A DNA stretch of 64,000 nucleotides from Kocuria rosea (GCF_006094695.1 NZ_CP035103.1:1736001-1800000); one strand, 5' to 3'; shown: positions 19,163 to 34,143, counted from the first letter of the stretch. Translations and numbers: made by a program. The notes: generated from the letters alone by a model not told the origin.

Positions 19163-20188
19163 ATGAATTCCTCAGTTCGTCCCTACTGTGCTGCCAAGCC
19201 ACGCATCGTGCGTCCCCTCCCGGAGGGGCTGGTGGGCATCAGACAGCGCCTCGTCCGGGTGATGGCCCAGAAGTGGGTCAACGGGACAGTGCTCCGCTAC
19301 GCGTTCCGGGAGGGCCCCGAGCCGCAGCGCCAGGCGGTGCGCAGCGCGTTCCGGGAGTGGAAGGACCTGGAGATCGGCCTCGGGTTCCAGGAGGTGGACG
19401 AGCCGGGGGAGGCCGAGGTCCGGATCTCCTTCGACCAGGCCGACGGGTCGTGGTCCTATCTGGGCAGGGACGTCCTGACGATCGGCACCCAGGACGCGAC
19501 CATGAACTTCGGCTGGGACCTGACCGACGAGTACGGGCGCACCACGGCGCTGCACGAGATCGGCCACACGATGGGCCTGCCCCACGAGCACCAGAACCCG
19601 TTCGCCGGGATCGTCTGGGACGAGGCGAAGGTCTACGCGTTCTTCGCCGGGGCACCGAACCACTGGTCCCCGGAGACCACGCACCACAACGTCCTGCGCA
19701 AACTGGGCCAGGACGAGGTGGAGGGCTCGACCTGGGACCCCGACTCGGTGATGCAGTACTCCTTCCCCGGAGGCCTCATCAAGGAGCCCGCCCGCTACCA
19801 GCCGGGCATCAGCCCTCCGGGCGGCCTGTCGGCCAAGGACCAGGACTGGGTGCGGAAGTTCTACCCGGTCCTGCCGGACGTGCTCCCGACGCTCGAGCCG
19901 TTCCGGTCCACGCCCCTGACCCTGGTCCCGGGGCAGCAGGCGGACTTCGAGATCACCCCCGCCCTGTCGCGGAAGCACCAGATCGCCACCTTCGGGACGG
20001 CGGACACCACCCTGGTGCTCTTCGAGGAGGTCGACGGAGAGCTGCGCTTCCTCGCCGGCGACGACGACAGCGGGGAGGACCGCAACTCCACCCTGTCGGC
20101 GAAGCTCTTCCGGAGGAGGCGGTACGTCGTCCGCGTCAGGCTCGCATGGGCAGGACAGTCCGGGGACACCGCCATCATGTGCTGGTAG
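19163..20188 (+). CDS. M12A/matrixin-like zinc metalloprotease
   Basis: A 341-residue peptidase with a ZnMc (metzincin) domain. HEIGHTMGLPHEH begins at residue 131 and gives the three zinc histidines and catalytic glutamate, and SVMQYSF is the Met turn. After residue 225 a beta-rich C-terminal domain follows, with VPGQQADFEITPA and LVLFEEVDGELRFLAGDDDSGED, resembling bacterial pre-peptidase C-terminal domains. AGGAG lies 9 bases before the ATG. No signal peptide is visible from this start, nor in the poorly coding sequence upstream, so whether it is secreted is unclear. It precedes katG by about 100 bases on the same strand; a shared role is not evident. Confidence 0.85.
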   Translation: MNSSVRPYCAAKPRIVRPLPEGLVGIRQRLVRVMAQKWVNGTVLRYAFREGPEPQRQAVRSAFREWKDLEIGLGFQEVDEPGEAEVRISFDQADGSWSYLGRDVLTIGTQDATMNFGWDLTDEYGRTTALHEIGHTMGLPHEHQNPFAGIVWDEAKVYAFFAGAPNHWSPETTHHNVLRKLGQDEVEGSTWDPDSVMQYSFPGGLIKEPARYQPGISPPGGLSAKDQDWVRKFYPVLPDVLPTLEPFRSTPLTLVPGQQADFEITPALSRKHQIATFGTADTTLVLFEEVDGELRFLAGDDDSGEDRNSTLSAKLFRRRRYVVRVRLAWAGQSGDTAIMCW

Positions 20189-23972
<3,784 letters not shown>

Positions 23973-24352
23973 CTGCTGCCCCTCCGTCCGCAGGTGCCGC
24001 TCCCGGCCCGAGCATTCTGCGGCGCGACCGGGGTCTTGCCGCAAGCCCCCCGGCGCGCTGTAGCCTGAAAACGGAGGGAAGAGGGCGGGCCCGGTCACCG
24101 CCGGTCAGAGCAGTCCGCCGATCTGACCCGCCGTCTCCTGCAGCGCGGGCACTTGGCGCCGCCCTTCCTCACGGGGGCGAGCATGACCCGTGTCGGCTGG
24201 CTGGCCGGCGGCAAGATGGTGGTCCACCCCAACCGCGACGTCGACGACGACGGCAACCAGCCCGTCAACCGGGTCGCGGAGCTCGAGGCCCCGCAACGGG
24301 CCCGCCGCGACCGGACCGCGGGAGGCCGCCTGGCGGGCGGTACCCTGGCCGT
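23973..24352. other. 380-base gap with an unexplained open frame
   Basis: Holds the promoter regions of the divergent monooxygenase and methyltransferase genes. A plus-strand frame from ATG 24183 reads GGKMVVHPNRDVDDDGNQPV, which is less Arg/Ala/Pro-rich than typical shadow frames here, but it does not stop until 24722, deep inside the methyltransferase gene. I therefore do not call a gene. It may be a remnant. Confidence 0.35.
24341..24346 (+). promoter_or_regulatory. Leaderless -10 element (TACCCT)
   Basis: TACCCT ends 6 bases before GTG 24353, matching the leaderless layout of several genes in this window. Confidence 0.4.
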
Positions 24353-24967
24353 GTGGTCGAGCAGAGCATGTGGATGCAGAAGGTGCGCGCGGATCCCGGG
24401 CACTCGTCGTGGTACGTCGAACGGTTCCGGACCATGGCGGCCGCCGGTGAGGACGTCGTGGGGGAGGCGCGGCTGGTCGAGGCCATGGTCCCGCCCGGCT
24501 CCCGGATCCTCGACGCCGGGTGCGGTCCCGGCCGGCTGGGCGGCCACCTGCACCGCCGCGGGCACACCGTCGTCGGGATCGACGTCGACCCCGCGCTGGT
24601 CTCCGCCGCCCGGGAGGACCACCCGGGTCCCCGGTGGCTCGTGGGGGACCTGGCCGAGCTGGACCTGCCCGCCCGGGGCGTCCCGGAGCCCTTCGATGCC
24701 GTGGTGTGCGCCGGCAACGTGATGGCCTTCCTGGCCCCCAGCACGCGCCTCGAGGTGCTGCGCCGTCTCCGACTCCACCTGGCCGCCGACGGCCGGGCGG
24801 CCGTGGGCTTCGGCGCCGGCCGCGGCTACCCGTTCGCGGAGTTCCTGCAGGACGCCGAGCGGGCCGGGCTCGTGCCCGATGTGCTGCTCTCCACCTGGGA
24901 CCTGCGCCCGTTCCGGGAGGACAGCGACTTCCTCGTGGCCGTGCTGCGGACCGCCGAGCACTCCTGA
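24353..24967 (+). CDS. Class I SAM-dependent methyltransferase
   Basis: A 204-residue Rossmann methyltransferase. Motif I is [20 protein letters not shown], followed by [17 protein letters not shown] (acidic loop that binds the SAM ribose), WLVGDLAEL, and [15 protein letters not shown] (motif IV). The C-terminal half lacks any recognisable substrate domain. GTG 24353 is preferred because a TACCCT -10 ends 6 bases before it. ATG 24368 ([13 protein letters not shown]) is an alternative that would fit how many relatives begin. Substrate unknown. It lies 49 bases upstream of selO. Confidence 0.82.
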   Translation: MVEQSMWMQKVRADPGHSSWYVERFRTMAAAGEDVVGEARLVEAMVPPGSRILDAGCGPGRLGGHLHRRGHTVVGIDVDPALVSAAREDHPGPRWLVGDLAELDLPARGVPEPFDAVVCAGNVMAFLAPSTRLEVLRRLRLHLAADGRAAVGFGAGRGYPFAEFLQDAERAGLVPDVLLSTWDLRPFREDSDFLVAVLRTAEHS

Positions 24968-25003
24968 TCCCGCCGACCCCTCGGCGGCGACGGGTCCGCG
25001 GGG

Positions 25004-25009
25004 TAGCGT
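25004..25009 (+). promoter_or_regulatory. Leaderless -10 element (TAGCGT)
   Basis: TAGCGT ends 7 bases before GTG 25017, with no ribosome site in the gap. Confidence 0.45.
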
Positions 25010-25016
25010 GGACATC

Positions 25017-26480
25017 GTGAGCACCGCAGCCCTGTCCACCGTCACCTTCGAGAGCCGCTTCGCCCAGGAGCTGGGGGAGCTGTCCGTGCCCTGGCGGGCC
25101 GACGACGTCGCCGAGCCCCGGCTGCTGGTGCTCAACGAGCCCCTCGCCGCCGACCTGGGGCTGGACCCGGAGTGGCTCAGCGGCCCGGAGGGCGCACGCC
25201 TGCTGGTCGGCAACCTCGTGCCGCCCGGGGCGACACCGGTGGCGCAGGCCTACTCCGGGCACCAGTTCGGCGCGTTCTCCCCGCGCCTCGGCGACGGGCG
25301 CGCCCTGCTGCTGGGCGAGATCGTGGACGCCGGCGGCCGCCGGCGGGACCTGCACCTCAAGGGCTCCGGGCGGACGCCGTTCGCGCGCGGCGGCGACGGT
25401 CTCGCGGCGATCGGGCCCATGCTGCGCGAGTACATCGTCAGCGAGGCGATGCACGCCCTGGGCGTCCCCACCACCCGGTCCCTGGCCGTGGTGGCCACCG
25501 GGCGGCAGGTGCGCCGCGAGACCCTGATGCCGGGGGCCGTGCTCGCCCGGGTGGCGAGCAGCCACCTGCGCGTGGGCACCTTCCAGTACGCCCGCGCCAC
25601 GGGCGACCCCGACCTCCTGCGCCGGCTCGCCGACCACGCCATCAGCCGCCACCACCCCGGCGCCGCCGGCGCCGAGCACCCGTACCTCGCGCTGTTCGAG
25701 GCGGTCGTCGCCGCCCAGGCCTCGCTCGTGGCCCGGTGGATGCTCCTGGGGTTCGTGCACGGGGTGATGAACACCGACAACACGACCATCTCGGGGGAGA
25801 CCATCGACTACGGGCCGTGCGCGTTCCTGGACGCCTTCGACCCGGCCGCGGTCTACAGCTCGATCGACCACGGCGGGCGCTACTCCTACCGGAACCAGCC
25901 GGTCGCCGCGCAGTGGAACCTCGCCCGGCTCGCCGAGGCCATGCTGCCGCTGCTGGACGAGGACCAGGACCGGGCGGTGTCCCTGGCGGAGGGGGCGCTC
26001 GGGGCGTTCGCGCCGCAGTACAGCGCGGCCTGGTCCGCGGGGATCCGCTCGAAGCTCGGCCTGCCCGAGGACCTCGACGACGAGGTCGCCTCGTTCCTGG
26101 TCGACGACCTGCTCGTGCTGCTCCAGCAGAACCGCGTCGACTGGACCTCGTTCTTCCGCGCCCTCGCCGGGACCGCCCGCACCGGCGCGACCGCCGCGCG
26201 CGACCTGGTCCTCGACCTGCCGGCCTTCGACGCCTGGGCCGAGCGCTGGCTCGCCGTGGGGCCGGACCCCGAGGCGATGGACCGCGTGAATCCCGTGCAC
26301 ATCCCCCGCAACCACCTCGTGGAGGAGGCCCTCGCCGCCGCCGTGGACGGCGACCTCGACCCGCTGGGACGGCTCCTGGAGGCGGTGACCGCCCCCTACG
26401 AGGAGCGTCCGGGCCTGGAGCGCTACGCCGCCGGCCCCCCGGAGGACTTCGGCTCCTACACGACCTACTGCGGGACCTGA
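25017..26480 (+). CDS. selO: Protein adenylyltransferase SelO (YdiU family)
   Basis: A pseudokinase-fold enzyme that transfers AMP from ATP to protein hydroxyl groups; the E. coli enzyme modifies redox proteins. The 487 residues show [61 protein letters not shown] and [24 protein letters not shown], the last containing the metal-binding Asn and Asp. The protein ends YCGT: a cysteine near the C-terminus where some eukaryotic homologues have selenocysteine. The GTG start follows a leaderless -10. It stands apart from any obvious partner. Confidence 0.93.
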   Translation: MSTAALSTVTFESRFAQELGELSVPWRADDVAEPRLLVLNEPLAADLGLDPEWLSGPEGARLLVGNLVPPGATPVAQAYSGHQFGAFSPRLGDGRALLLGEIVDAGGRRRDLHLKGSGRTPFARGGDGLAAIGPMLREYIVSEAMHALGVPTTRSLAVVATGRQVRRETLMPGAVLARVASSHLRVGTFQYARATGDPDLLRRLADHAISRHHPGAAGAEHPYLALFEAVVAAQASLVARWMLLGFVHGVMNTDNTTISGETIDYGPCAFLDAFDPAAVYSSIDHGGRYSYRNQPVAAQWNLARLAEAMLPLLDEDQDRAVSLAEGALGAFAPQYSAAWSAGIRSKLGLPEDLDDEVASFLVDDLLVLLQQNRVDWTSFFRALAGTARTGATAARDLVLDLPAFDAWAERWLAVGPDPEAMDRVNPVHIPRNHLVEEALAAAVDGDLDPLGRLLEAVTAPYEERPGLERYAAGPPEDFGSYTTYCGT

Positions 26481-26495
26481 GGCGCCGGCCCGCGG

Positions 26496-27248
26496 TCAGC
26501 CGCCGATGTACTCCCCGGTCACGCTGTCCACGGTGCCGTTCTCGATGCCCGTGCACTGGGCGGCGCCGGCCTCCGTCACCGGGTCGTAGTTGATGCAGAA
26601 GGCGTCGTAGTAGGGCACCCCGCTCCGCCACGCGGCCAGTGCCTCCTCGTAGCTGAACTTCGCCGGGAAGGGCACGGCCCCGACGTCCGTGCTGACCTGC
26701 ACCTGGCAGGTCCCGGGGCCGCCCGGGGCGAAGGCCAGGAGCTGCCCGACGGTGTCGACGACGTCGATCCGGTCCTGGCCGGTGCTCATCGCTGACTGGT
26801 AGGCCCGGCAGATCTCGACGGCCACGGCGCGGTCGTTCGTGTCCGCGGTGAGCCGGTGCACGAGACCGCCGCCCGGGGCCGCCTGCTGCTCGATCCCGGA
26901 CACGGTCCCGGCGTAGGGCTGTCCTTCGGGCGTCGTGGAGAACGCGGACCACGCGTCGGCGGGGACGGGCTCCGCGGGCGCGGCCCCGGGCTGCGCCGGC
27001 GACTCCGCGGCCGGCTCCTCGTCCGCGTCGTCGGGCTGCGCCGCGGGCTCCGTGGACTCCGGGGGCTCCGTGGGCTCGGGGGTCGACTCGGGGGTCGGCT
27101 CCGGCGTCGTCTCCGGGGCCGTGCCCGTGGGGGAGGGCGAGGTCCGGGCGGCGGGGGTGTCCTCCTGGACCGGGGGGTCGCCGGCGCAGCCGGCCAGGGC
27201 GAGACCGGACGCGAGGAACAGACTGGTGACGACGGCCTTCGTGCTCAT
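26496..27248 (-). CDS. Secreted lipoprotein with Pro/Glu/Thr-rich linker, unknown function
   Basis: A 250-residue protein with an N-terminal signal ending in the lipobox LALAGC (cysteine at about residue 21), so it would be anchored on the outer face of the membrane. Residues about 22-90 are a Pro/Glu/Thr/Ser-rich linker with repeated TPEP and PEST-like units. The folded C-terminal part includes two cysteine-containing stretches (CQVQVS and FCINYDPV...CTGIENG) and ends SVTGEYIGG. I do not recognise the domain. The start is ATG 27248 because it directly precedes the signal sequence. Confidence 0.8.
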   Translation of the reverse strand: MSTKAVVTSLFLASGLALAGCAGDPPVQEDTPAARTSPSPTGTAPETTPEPTPESTPEPTEPPESTEPAAQPDDADEEPAAESPAQPGAAPAEPVPADAWSAFSTTPEGQPYAGTVSGIEQQAAPGGGLVHRLTADTNDRAVAVEICRAYQSAMSTGQDRIDVVDTVGQLLAFAPGGPGTCQVQVSTDVGAVPFPAKFSYEEALAAWRSGVPYYDAFCINYDPVTEAGAAQCTGIENGTVDSVTGEYIGG

Positions 27249-27414
27249 GGGGTGCCTCTGCTTCGCTGGGGGGCGGGGTTCCCACTGTAGGCGGGCCGGG
27301 CGGCGAACCGGGGTGGCCCGCCGGAGAGTTGCCCACCCAAGAGGGGTCAGACGGGGAGGGGCGGGCCGTGCCACGATGCGGAGGGCATGCCGCAGAACTG
27401 TGAAGGGGGCCGCT

Positions 27415-27627
27415 GTGCCGCACCAGATGACGCTGATGTTCCTCAACATCGCGCTGACCCTCGTCCTCGTCGTGTCGTGCTATCTGTACCTGGGCGGCGG
27501 GCGCTGGTGGTTCCCGTGCCTGTGGTTCGTCGGCATGGCTGCGGGGTCCCTGTGGGACGCGCTGCCGCGCCGCCGCGCCGCGGAGTTCGCCCGCCGCGCC
27601 GGTGGTCGGACCGCCTGGCAGGGCTGA
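27415..27627 (+). CDS. Small two-helix membrane protein
   Basis: A 70-residue product from GTG 27415, with GAAGGGGG about 6 bases before it. Two hydrophobic segments are clear (MFLNIALTLVLVVSCYLYLGG and WWFPCLWFVGMAAGSLW), then a basic tail rich in Arg and Ala. An in-frame ATG 12 bases downstream is an alternative start. No function recognised. Confidence 0.6.
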   Translation: MPHQMTLMFLNIALTLVLVVSCYLYLGGGRWWFPCLWFVGMAAGSLWDALPRRRAAEFARRAGGRTAWQG

Positions 27628-27638
27628 GCGCGGCCGCG

Positions 27639-27674
27639 CGTCCCCGGCGCCGGCCTGCGGCGGCCGCGGGGACG
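27639..27674. terminator. Hairpin between convergent small membrane and nuclease genes
   Basis: CGTCCCCG (27639-27646) and CGGGGACG (27667-27674) pair perfectly around a GC-rich 20-base loop that can fold further. No T tract. Confidence 0.4.
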
Positions 27675-27732
27675 GTGGGGGCGGCGACGCAGCGGGTGGC
27701 GTCCGTCGTGCGGTCCCCGTCCCGCTGTCGTC

Positions 27733-28845
27733 CTACTCGCACGCGACGCCGTCGGAGTCGCCGTCCATGGCCTCGCGGTAACCGGGCTCCCCGCGCAGCA
27801 GCGGTGCGGCGCCGGCCTCCCGGGCGGCCGTGCAGTTGGCGTAGTGCACGTCCGCGGGCACGGGAGCCTGATCGGCCGGGGCCTTCTCGACGGGCGCCGG
27901 GGCGGCCCCGGCGCCCCCGGGGATGTCGCCGAACGGCGTGCCGCCGGGCAGCTGCTGGTCGGGGCAGCCGGAGAGCACCTCGGCCATGGCGGTCTTCTCC
28001 GGGGCGGTGACCCACAGGCCGTAGCGGGTCTTCACCGCGATCTGGACGGCCACCATCTCGCAGGCGAAGGCCCGGTTCGAGGGCAGCCACCGCGAGGCGT
28101 CCTGGTCGGACTTCGAGCCGTTGGCCGGGCCGTCGACCGCCAGCAGGTTCAGCGGGTCGTTGGCGAGGGCCACGCGGTCGGCCGGGGAGAGCCGGCGCGC
28201 CCCGGTGACCCAGGCGTTGCCGAGCGAGACCACGTGGTCCACCTGGACGTCGGCGGAGGTCGCGACCCCGCGGACGAAGTCGATGGACGCCCCCGTGTAC
28301 GGGTCGGCGAGGGTGCCGGTGTCGACCCTGCACCCGTCGGCGGAGGTGATGCCGGTCAGGTCCCGGGCCAGGACCTCGTTGCGGGAGTCCTCGCAGTCGC
28401 CGTCGGCGTCGATCCACCCGCCGAACAGGGCGTCGCGGTCGTAGTCGGACATCGTCCCGGCGGCGGCGACCGGGAGGTCCTCCAGGGCGAGGAACGCCCC
28501 CGAGGGCGGGGCGACGGCCCGGACGGGGGTCTCCGACGGCTCCGGGGCGGAGCTCGGCGACGGGGTGACCGTGGTGACCGTCCCCGGTGTCCTCGAGGCC
28601 GTGGGCGAGGGCGTGCTGCCGGGCTCGGCGCTCGGGGAGGGGGCGGCGGGCACCGTCGTCACGGTCCCCGGGACGGGGCCGGGGGCCGGGTCGGTGGACG
28701 CGGTGCTTGACGCGCAGCCCGCCACCAGCCCGATCGCCAGGACGAGGTGCAGCGGCCCCGCCACGATCCACCGGCCCGCGGCGACACCGCGGCGGGACGC
28801 CGGGTCCGCTCCCGGGGCAGGCGAGGGGAAGAGGGTGTTGCGCAT
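27733..28845 (-). CDS. Exported HNH-type nuclease (DUF1524) with Excalibur domain
   Basis: A 370-residue protein with an N-terminal hydrophobic segment ending GLVAGC, a likely lipobox at about residue 44, then a Pro/Ser/Thr-rich linker to about residue 120. The central domain is a GmrSD C-terminal/DUF1524-like HNH nuclease: VQVDHVVSLGNAWVTGA supplies the catalytic His, and LANDPLNLLAVDGPANGSKSD and WLPSNRAFACEMVA complete it. The C-terminus is an Excalibur calcium-binding domain (YANCTAAREAGAAP...DSDGVACE). AGGAG lies just before ATG 28845. Location outside the membrane suggests cleavage of external DNA, for nutrient use or defence; this is inference. Confidence 0.85.
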   Translation of the reverse strand: MRNTLFPSPAPGADPASRRGVAAGRWIVAGPLHLVLAIGLVAGCASSTASTDPAPGPVPGTVTTVPAAPSPSAEPGSTPSPTASRTPGTVTTVTPSPSSAPEPSETPVRAVAPPSGAFLALEDLPVAAAGTMSDYDRDALFGGWIDADGDCEDSRNEVLARDLTGITSADGCRVDTGTLADPYTGASIDFVRGVATSADVQVDHVVSLGNAWVTGARRLSPADRVALANDPLNLLAVDGPANGSKSDQDASRWLPSNRAFACEMVAVQIAVKTRYGLWVTAPEKTAMAEVLSGCPDQQLPGGTPFGDIPGGAGAAPAPVEKAPADQAPVPADVHYANCTAAREAGAAPLLRGEPGYREAMDGDSDGVACE

Positions 28846-29110
28846 GGTGCTCCTGGGGGGACGAGAGGAAGTGCGCCTGGGGGAGGGCACGCGTCGGGGG
28901 ATCGCGCGGGGCACCCTCCTGTTCTACGTGCGGTGCCCGTCCGGCACCGCACGGCGCGCCGCAGAGGACGGCGGCCCCCGCGTGTGTGACGCCGGAGGTC
29001 ACCGCGCCGTCCGGGGACGCCCGCGCCATCCCCGGATGAGGGGTCAGACACGCGGGGTCGCCGGGTGCGAGGATGCGGTCACGGGGATCGTCGAACGGGG
29101 GGAGGGCCTC

Positions 29111-29593
29111 GTGCTGACCGTGCGCGACAGGCTGCTCCTGGGGCTCTGGCTCCTGCCGGTGGCCCTCGGTCTCGTCGTGGGGCTGTACGTCGGAGACGAC
29201 GACGGCACCGTCATGCTGTTCGTCACCGGTCTCGTCGCGGCCCTCTACGTGGCGGTGCTGGTCAGCACCGTCCACACCGGGCGACGCCGACGGACCGAGC
29301 CCGCTGCCGAGCCCGCCCCGGAACCCCCGGAACCCCCGGAACCGTCGGATCTCCCGGAGCACGCGGAGCCGGCCGCCGGGCACGGCCCCGACCCGCCGGG
29401 GGCCCCCGGGGAGTCCGGCCGCGCGCTCGCCGCGTCGCGCGTCCTGCCGCTGGTGCTCGCCGTCTCCGCCGCCGTCTACGTCGTCGCGGAGGGCGGCTGG
29501 ACCTTCGTGGTGGTCGCCGTGCAGCTCGTCACCGTGATCACCATGGCCGCCTACGTGCACGAGCGCGGTGCGGAGCCGAAGCCCGTCACGTAG
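29111..29593 (+). CDS. Four-helix membrane protein with Pro/Glu linker
   Basis: A 160-residue protein from GTG 29111, with GGGGGGAGGG just upstream. Two membrane segments (LLLGLWLLPVALGLVVGLYV and VMLFVTGLVAALYVAVLV) are followed by a cytoplasmic linker with EPPEPPEPSD repeats, then two further segments (VLPLVLAVSAAVYVV and FVVVAVQLVTVITMAAYV). The two halves look like a duplicated hairpin. No family recognised. The 265 bases upstream, toward the divergent nuclease gene, hold no other coding signal. Confidence 0.65.
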   Translation: MLTVRDRLLLGLWLLPVALGLVVGLYVGDDDGTVMLFVTGLVAALYVAVLVSTVHTGRRRRTEPAAEPAPEPPEPPEPSDLPEHAEPAAGHGPDPPGAPGESGRALAASRVLPLVLAVSAAVYVVAEGGWTFVVVAVQLVTVITMAAYVHERGAEPKPVT

Positions 29594-29661
29594 CACGGCC
29601 CCGTCCCTGTCCGTGCGGACGGGGGCGGAGCCGTGGCCCGGCCGCGACGGATCGCGGCCGG
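29594..29661. terminator. Two adjacent hairpins between convergent genes
   Basis: First, CACGGC/GCCGTG with inner CCCGTCC/GGACGGG spans 29594-29635. Second, a 10-bp perfect stem CCGGCCGCGA/TCGCGGCCGG with a 4-base loop spans 29638-29661. Neither has a T tract. Confidence 0.55.
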
Positions 29662-29666
29662 CGGGC

Positions 29667-30905
29667 TCACGAGAGCTGCACGTACGTGGCCGAGTGCCCG
29701 AAGCCGACGACGTCGTCGCGGCCGTCGCCGTTGACGTCACCGAGCAGGCGCGGATACCGGTCCTCCGTCCACCCCTGGTCGTAGCCGAAGGCGGCGACCT
29801 TCAGGTACACCGGGGCGAAGGTGCCGTCCGCCCGGCCGTGGGCCACGTAGACCCCGGCGTTGCCGAAGCCCACCAGGTCCTGGATGCCGTCGACGTTGAT
29901 GTCCGCGTGGGTCCGCAGGTGCCGGTCGCCCCGCCACCCCTGGGCCTGGCCGAAGTCGTTCACCCGCAGTGCCACGCCGGTGTAGTTCCCTCCGTTGAGC
30001 GAGTGCGCCACGGAGACCCCGGAGTAGCCGAAGCCGATGATGTCCGCCGCGGCGTTGCCGGCGGGGTTGACATTGACGTCGGCCAGCATCCGCGGGTGCT
30101 GGCCCACGCGCCAGCCCTGGGCGTAGCCGAAGTTGCGGATCTCCAGGGCGGGCTGGGTGAACGTGTCCCCGAGCGCCGAGAAGTAGGAGACGTACGTGCC
30201 GGCGTCCCCGAAGCCCACGATGTCGGCGGTGCTGTTGCCGTCGACGTCCGCGAGCATCCGGGGGTTCTTGTCGACCCGCCAGCCGCGGTCCCAGCCGTAG
30301 CTGTCGATGCGCTTGCCGGTCCCGGTGAACGTCCGGTTGGACAGTCCGTGGGAGACGGTGACGCCCGAGTGCCCGAAGCCCACGATGTCGGCGGTCAGGT
30401 TGCCGTTGAGGTCGGCGAGCTCGCGCGGGTGCCGGTCGACGCGCCAGCCCTGGTTCCAGCCGAAGTCGCGGACCTTGAGCTGCGGTGCGGTGAAGCTGCC
30501 GTCGCCCTGGGAGTAGGCCACGTAGACGCCGGCGTCGCCGAAGCCCACGATGTCGTCCCGGCGGTCGCCGTCGACGTCCGCGAGCGTGCGCGCGTGCCGT
30601 GCGCTGGACCAGCCCTGCGCGGTGCCGAAGTCGCGCACGCTCATGCGCGGCGTGCCGAAGGTGCCGTCGGCCCGGCCGAAGGCGACCTGGACGCCGGCGC
30701 CGCCGAAGCCGACGACGTCGGCGCGGCCGTCGCCGTTGACGTCCGCGAGCTCGCGCACGTGCTGGTCGGTGCGCCAGCCCTGGGCGTAGGAGAACATGGG
30801 CTGCGCGGTCGCGGCGTGGGCGGGTGCGCCCACGGCGAGCCCGGCGGTCGCCAGCACGGTGGCCGACGCGCCGGTGAGCACGCGCGAGAGGAGTGGGTGT
30901 TTCAT
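29667..30905 (-). CDS. Secreted seven-repeat FG-GAP/VCBS-like beta-propeller protein
   Basis: A 412-residue exported protein. Residues 1-31 form a signal peptide ending in AHA, followed by the mature start ATAQP. The rest is seven tandem repeats of about 55 residues, each with FGxxQGWRxDxH, LADVNGDGxxDxVGFG and a strand GVYVAxxxxDGTF. Each repeat carries an Asp/Asn-rich DxNxDGxxD loop typical of calcium-binding FG-GAP blades. Seven repeats with no other domain fit a single seven-bladed propeller. No sortase or membrane anchor is seen, so it is probably released. Binding partner unknown. A lectin-like role is possible but not shown. Confidence 0.88.
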   Translation of the reverse strand: MKHPLLSRVLTGASATVLATAGLAVGAPAHAATAQPMFSYAQGWRTDQHVRELADVNGDGRADVVGFGGAGVQVAFGRADGTFGTPRMSVRDFGTAQGWSSARHARTLADVDGDRRDDIVGFGDAGVYVAYSQGDGSFTAPQLKVRDFGWNQGWRVDRHPRELADLNGNLTADIVGFGHSGVTVSHGLSNRTFTGTGKRIDSYGWDRGWRVDKNPRMLADVDGNSTADIVGFGDAGTYVSYFSALGDTFTQPALEIRNFGYAQGWRVGQHPRMLADVNVNPAGNAAADIIGFGYSGVSVAHSLNGGNYTGVALRVNDFGQAQGWRGDRHLRTHADINVDGIQDLVGFGNAGVYVAHGRADGTFAPVYLKVAAFGYDQGWTEDRYPRLLGDVNGDGRDDVVGFGHSATYVQLS

Positions 30906-31275
30906 GGCGGGTCCCCGAGGTCATGAGACGGATCGTCGGCACGGGCGCCGGTGGCGCGTGCCGGAGTCCTCGGCCGGCCCCCGGCCGACCGGGAGACGTC
31001 CCCGGGACGCGGTGCGCCCCCGGGGAACCGGTGGCACCGGGAACGACGTCCCGGCGCCGAGGCGCAACAGCTGAGGGTGTCAGTTTACTCCTGCAATCAG
31101 GTGGTCACCAGGGGCGTTCCCTTTCGTGACGCCATTGGACGGCCCGGTCCACGGGGCTGTCCCGGCCACCACCCCGGCCACTGCTCCGGTCACCGCTCCG
31201 GCGGTGCGGCGAGGGCTGTCCTGCGCCCGCCGCGGTCGGCGGCACCCGCCGGAGTCGCCGACCGCGGCGGGGCCG
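30906..31275. other. 370-base gap upstream of the propeller gene
   Basis: Contains the promoter region of the minus-strand propeller gene and the downstream end of the CadI/ArsI-like gene. A less GC-rich stretch (CAGTTTACTCCTGCAATCAG near 31080) is the best promoter candidate. No gene or clear operator seen. Confidence 0.45.
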
Positions 31276-31743
31276 TCACGGGCTGACGGGCTCCGGCCGG
31301 GGGTCGGAGGTGCAGCACGAGCCGTCGCCGCCCACCTCGGAGAGCTCCCGGCCGGTCCTGCCCTCCAGGTCGGGCCGGGCGTCGGCGGTGACGGTGTAGA
31401 CCTCCCACGGCTCCCGGCCCGGTCCGGTCACCCAGACCTTGTCCTGGACGGCGTAGCAGCAGGTGGTCTGCTCCTCCGGGCGGGTGGCCAGGCCGGCGTC
31501 GGCCAGGCGCTGCGCGGCCGCCTCGACGATCTCGGTGCTCTCCACCTCCACGCCGAGGTGGTCCATGCGGGTGTCGTCACCGGGCTCGCCCTCCAGCAGC
31601 ACGAGCTTCAGCGGCGGCTCCGCGATGGCGAAGTTGGCGTAGCCCGGGCGCCGTTTGGCCGGGGCCGTGCGGAACAGGGTGGAGTAGAACTCGATGGAGC
31701 GCTCGAGGTCGGCCACACGCAGGGCGAGCTGGACTCTGGACAT
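31276..31743 (-). CDS. CadI/ArsI-family glyoxalase-fold metalloenzyme
   Basis: A 155-residue vicinal-oxygen-chelate protein. MSRVQLALRVADLERSIEFYSTLF and DHLGVEVES are the family's metal-binding core. The signature TTCCYAVQDKVWVTGPGREPWEVYTV, with its adjacent cysteines, and the C-terminal GSCC pair place it in the CadI/ArsI group. ArsI members break the carbon-arsenic bond of methylarsenite, while CadI is induced by cadmium. No ArsR regulator, arsenate reductase or efflux pump is adjacent, so which metal or metalloid it serves is open. GAAAGGAAC lies before the ATG. Confidence 0.85.
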   Translation of the reverse strand: MSRVQLALRVADLERSIEFYSTLFRTAPAKRRPGYANFAIAEPPLKLVLLEGEPGDDTRMDHLGVEVESTEIVEAAAQRLADAGLATRPEEQTTCCYAVQDKVWVTGPGREPWEVYTVTADARPDLEGRTGRELSEVGGDGSCCTSDPRPEPVSP

Positions 31744-31851
31744 GACGGGTTCCTTTCGGGTGCGACGAACGCTCCTTGGTATCGACGTCCGTCTATGTGG
31801 AAGAGTGCCACCAGCATCGATGGTCGTCAATACGTCCGGGCGTTCTCCTGA

Positions 31852-34046
<2,195 letters not shown>

Positions 34047-34143
34047 ACGGCTCCCGGCGCCACCGGTCTTCACACACCAGGACGTCCTTGTCCCGCCCGG
34101 CGCGGGGTGGGACACTGACCGCCCCGGCGCTGAGGAGGCGGTC

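Noticed and set aside
24183..24722. Plus-strand frame in the methyltransferase region
   Set aside because: Does not stop before the methyltransferase core, so not listed as a gene; kept as a low-interest finding.
31744..31800. ArsR operator upstream of the CadI/ArsI-like gene
   Set aside because: Only an imperfect short symmetry around GACGTC; no convincing site and no arsR gene nearby.
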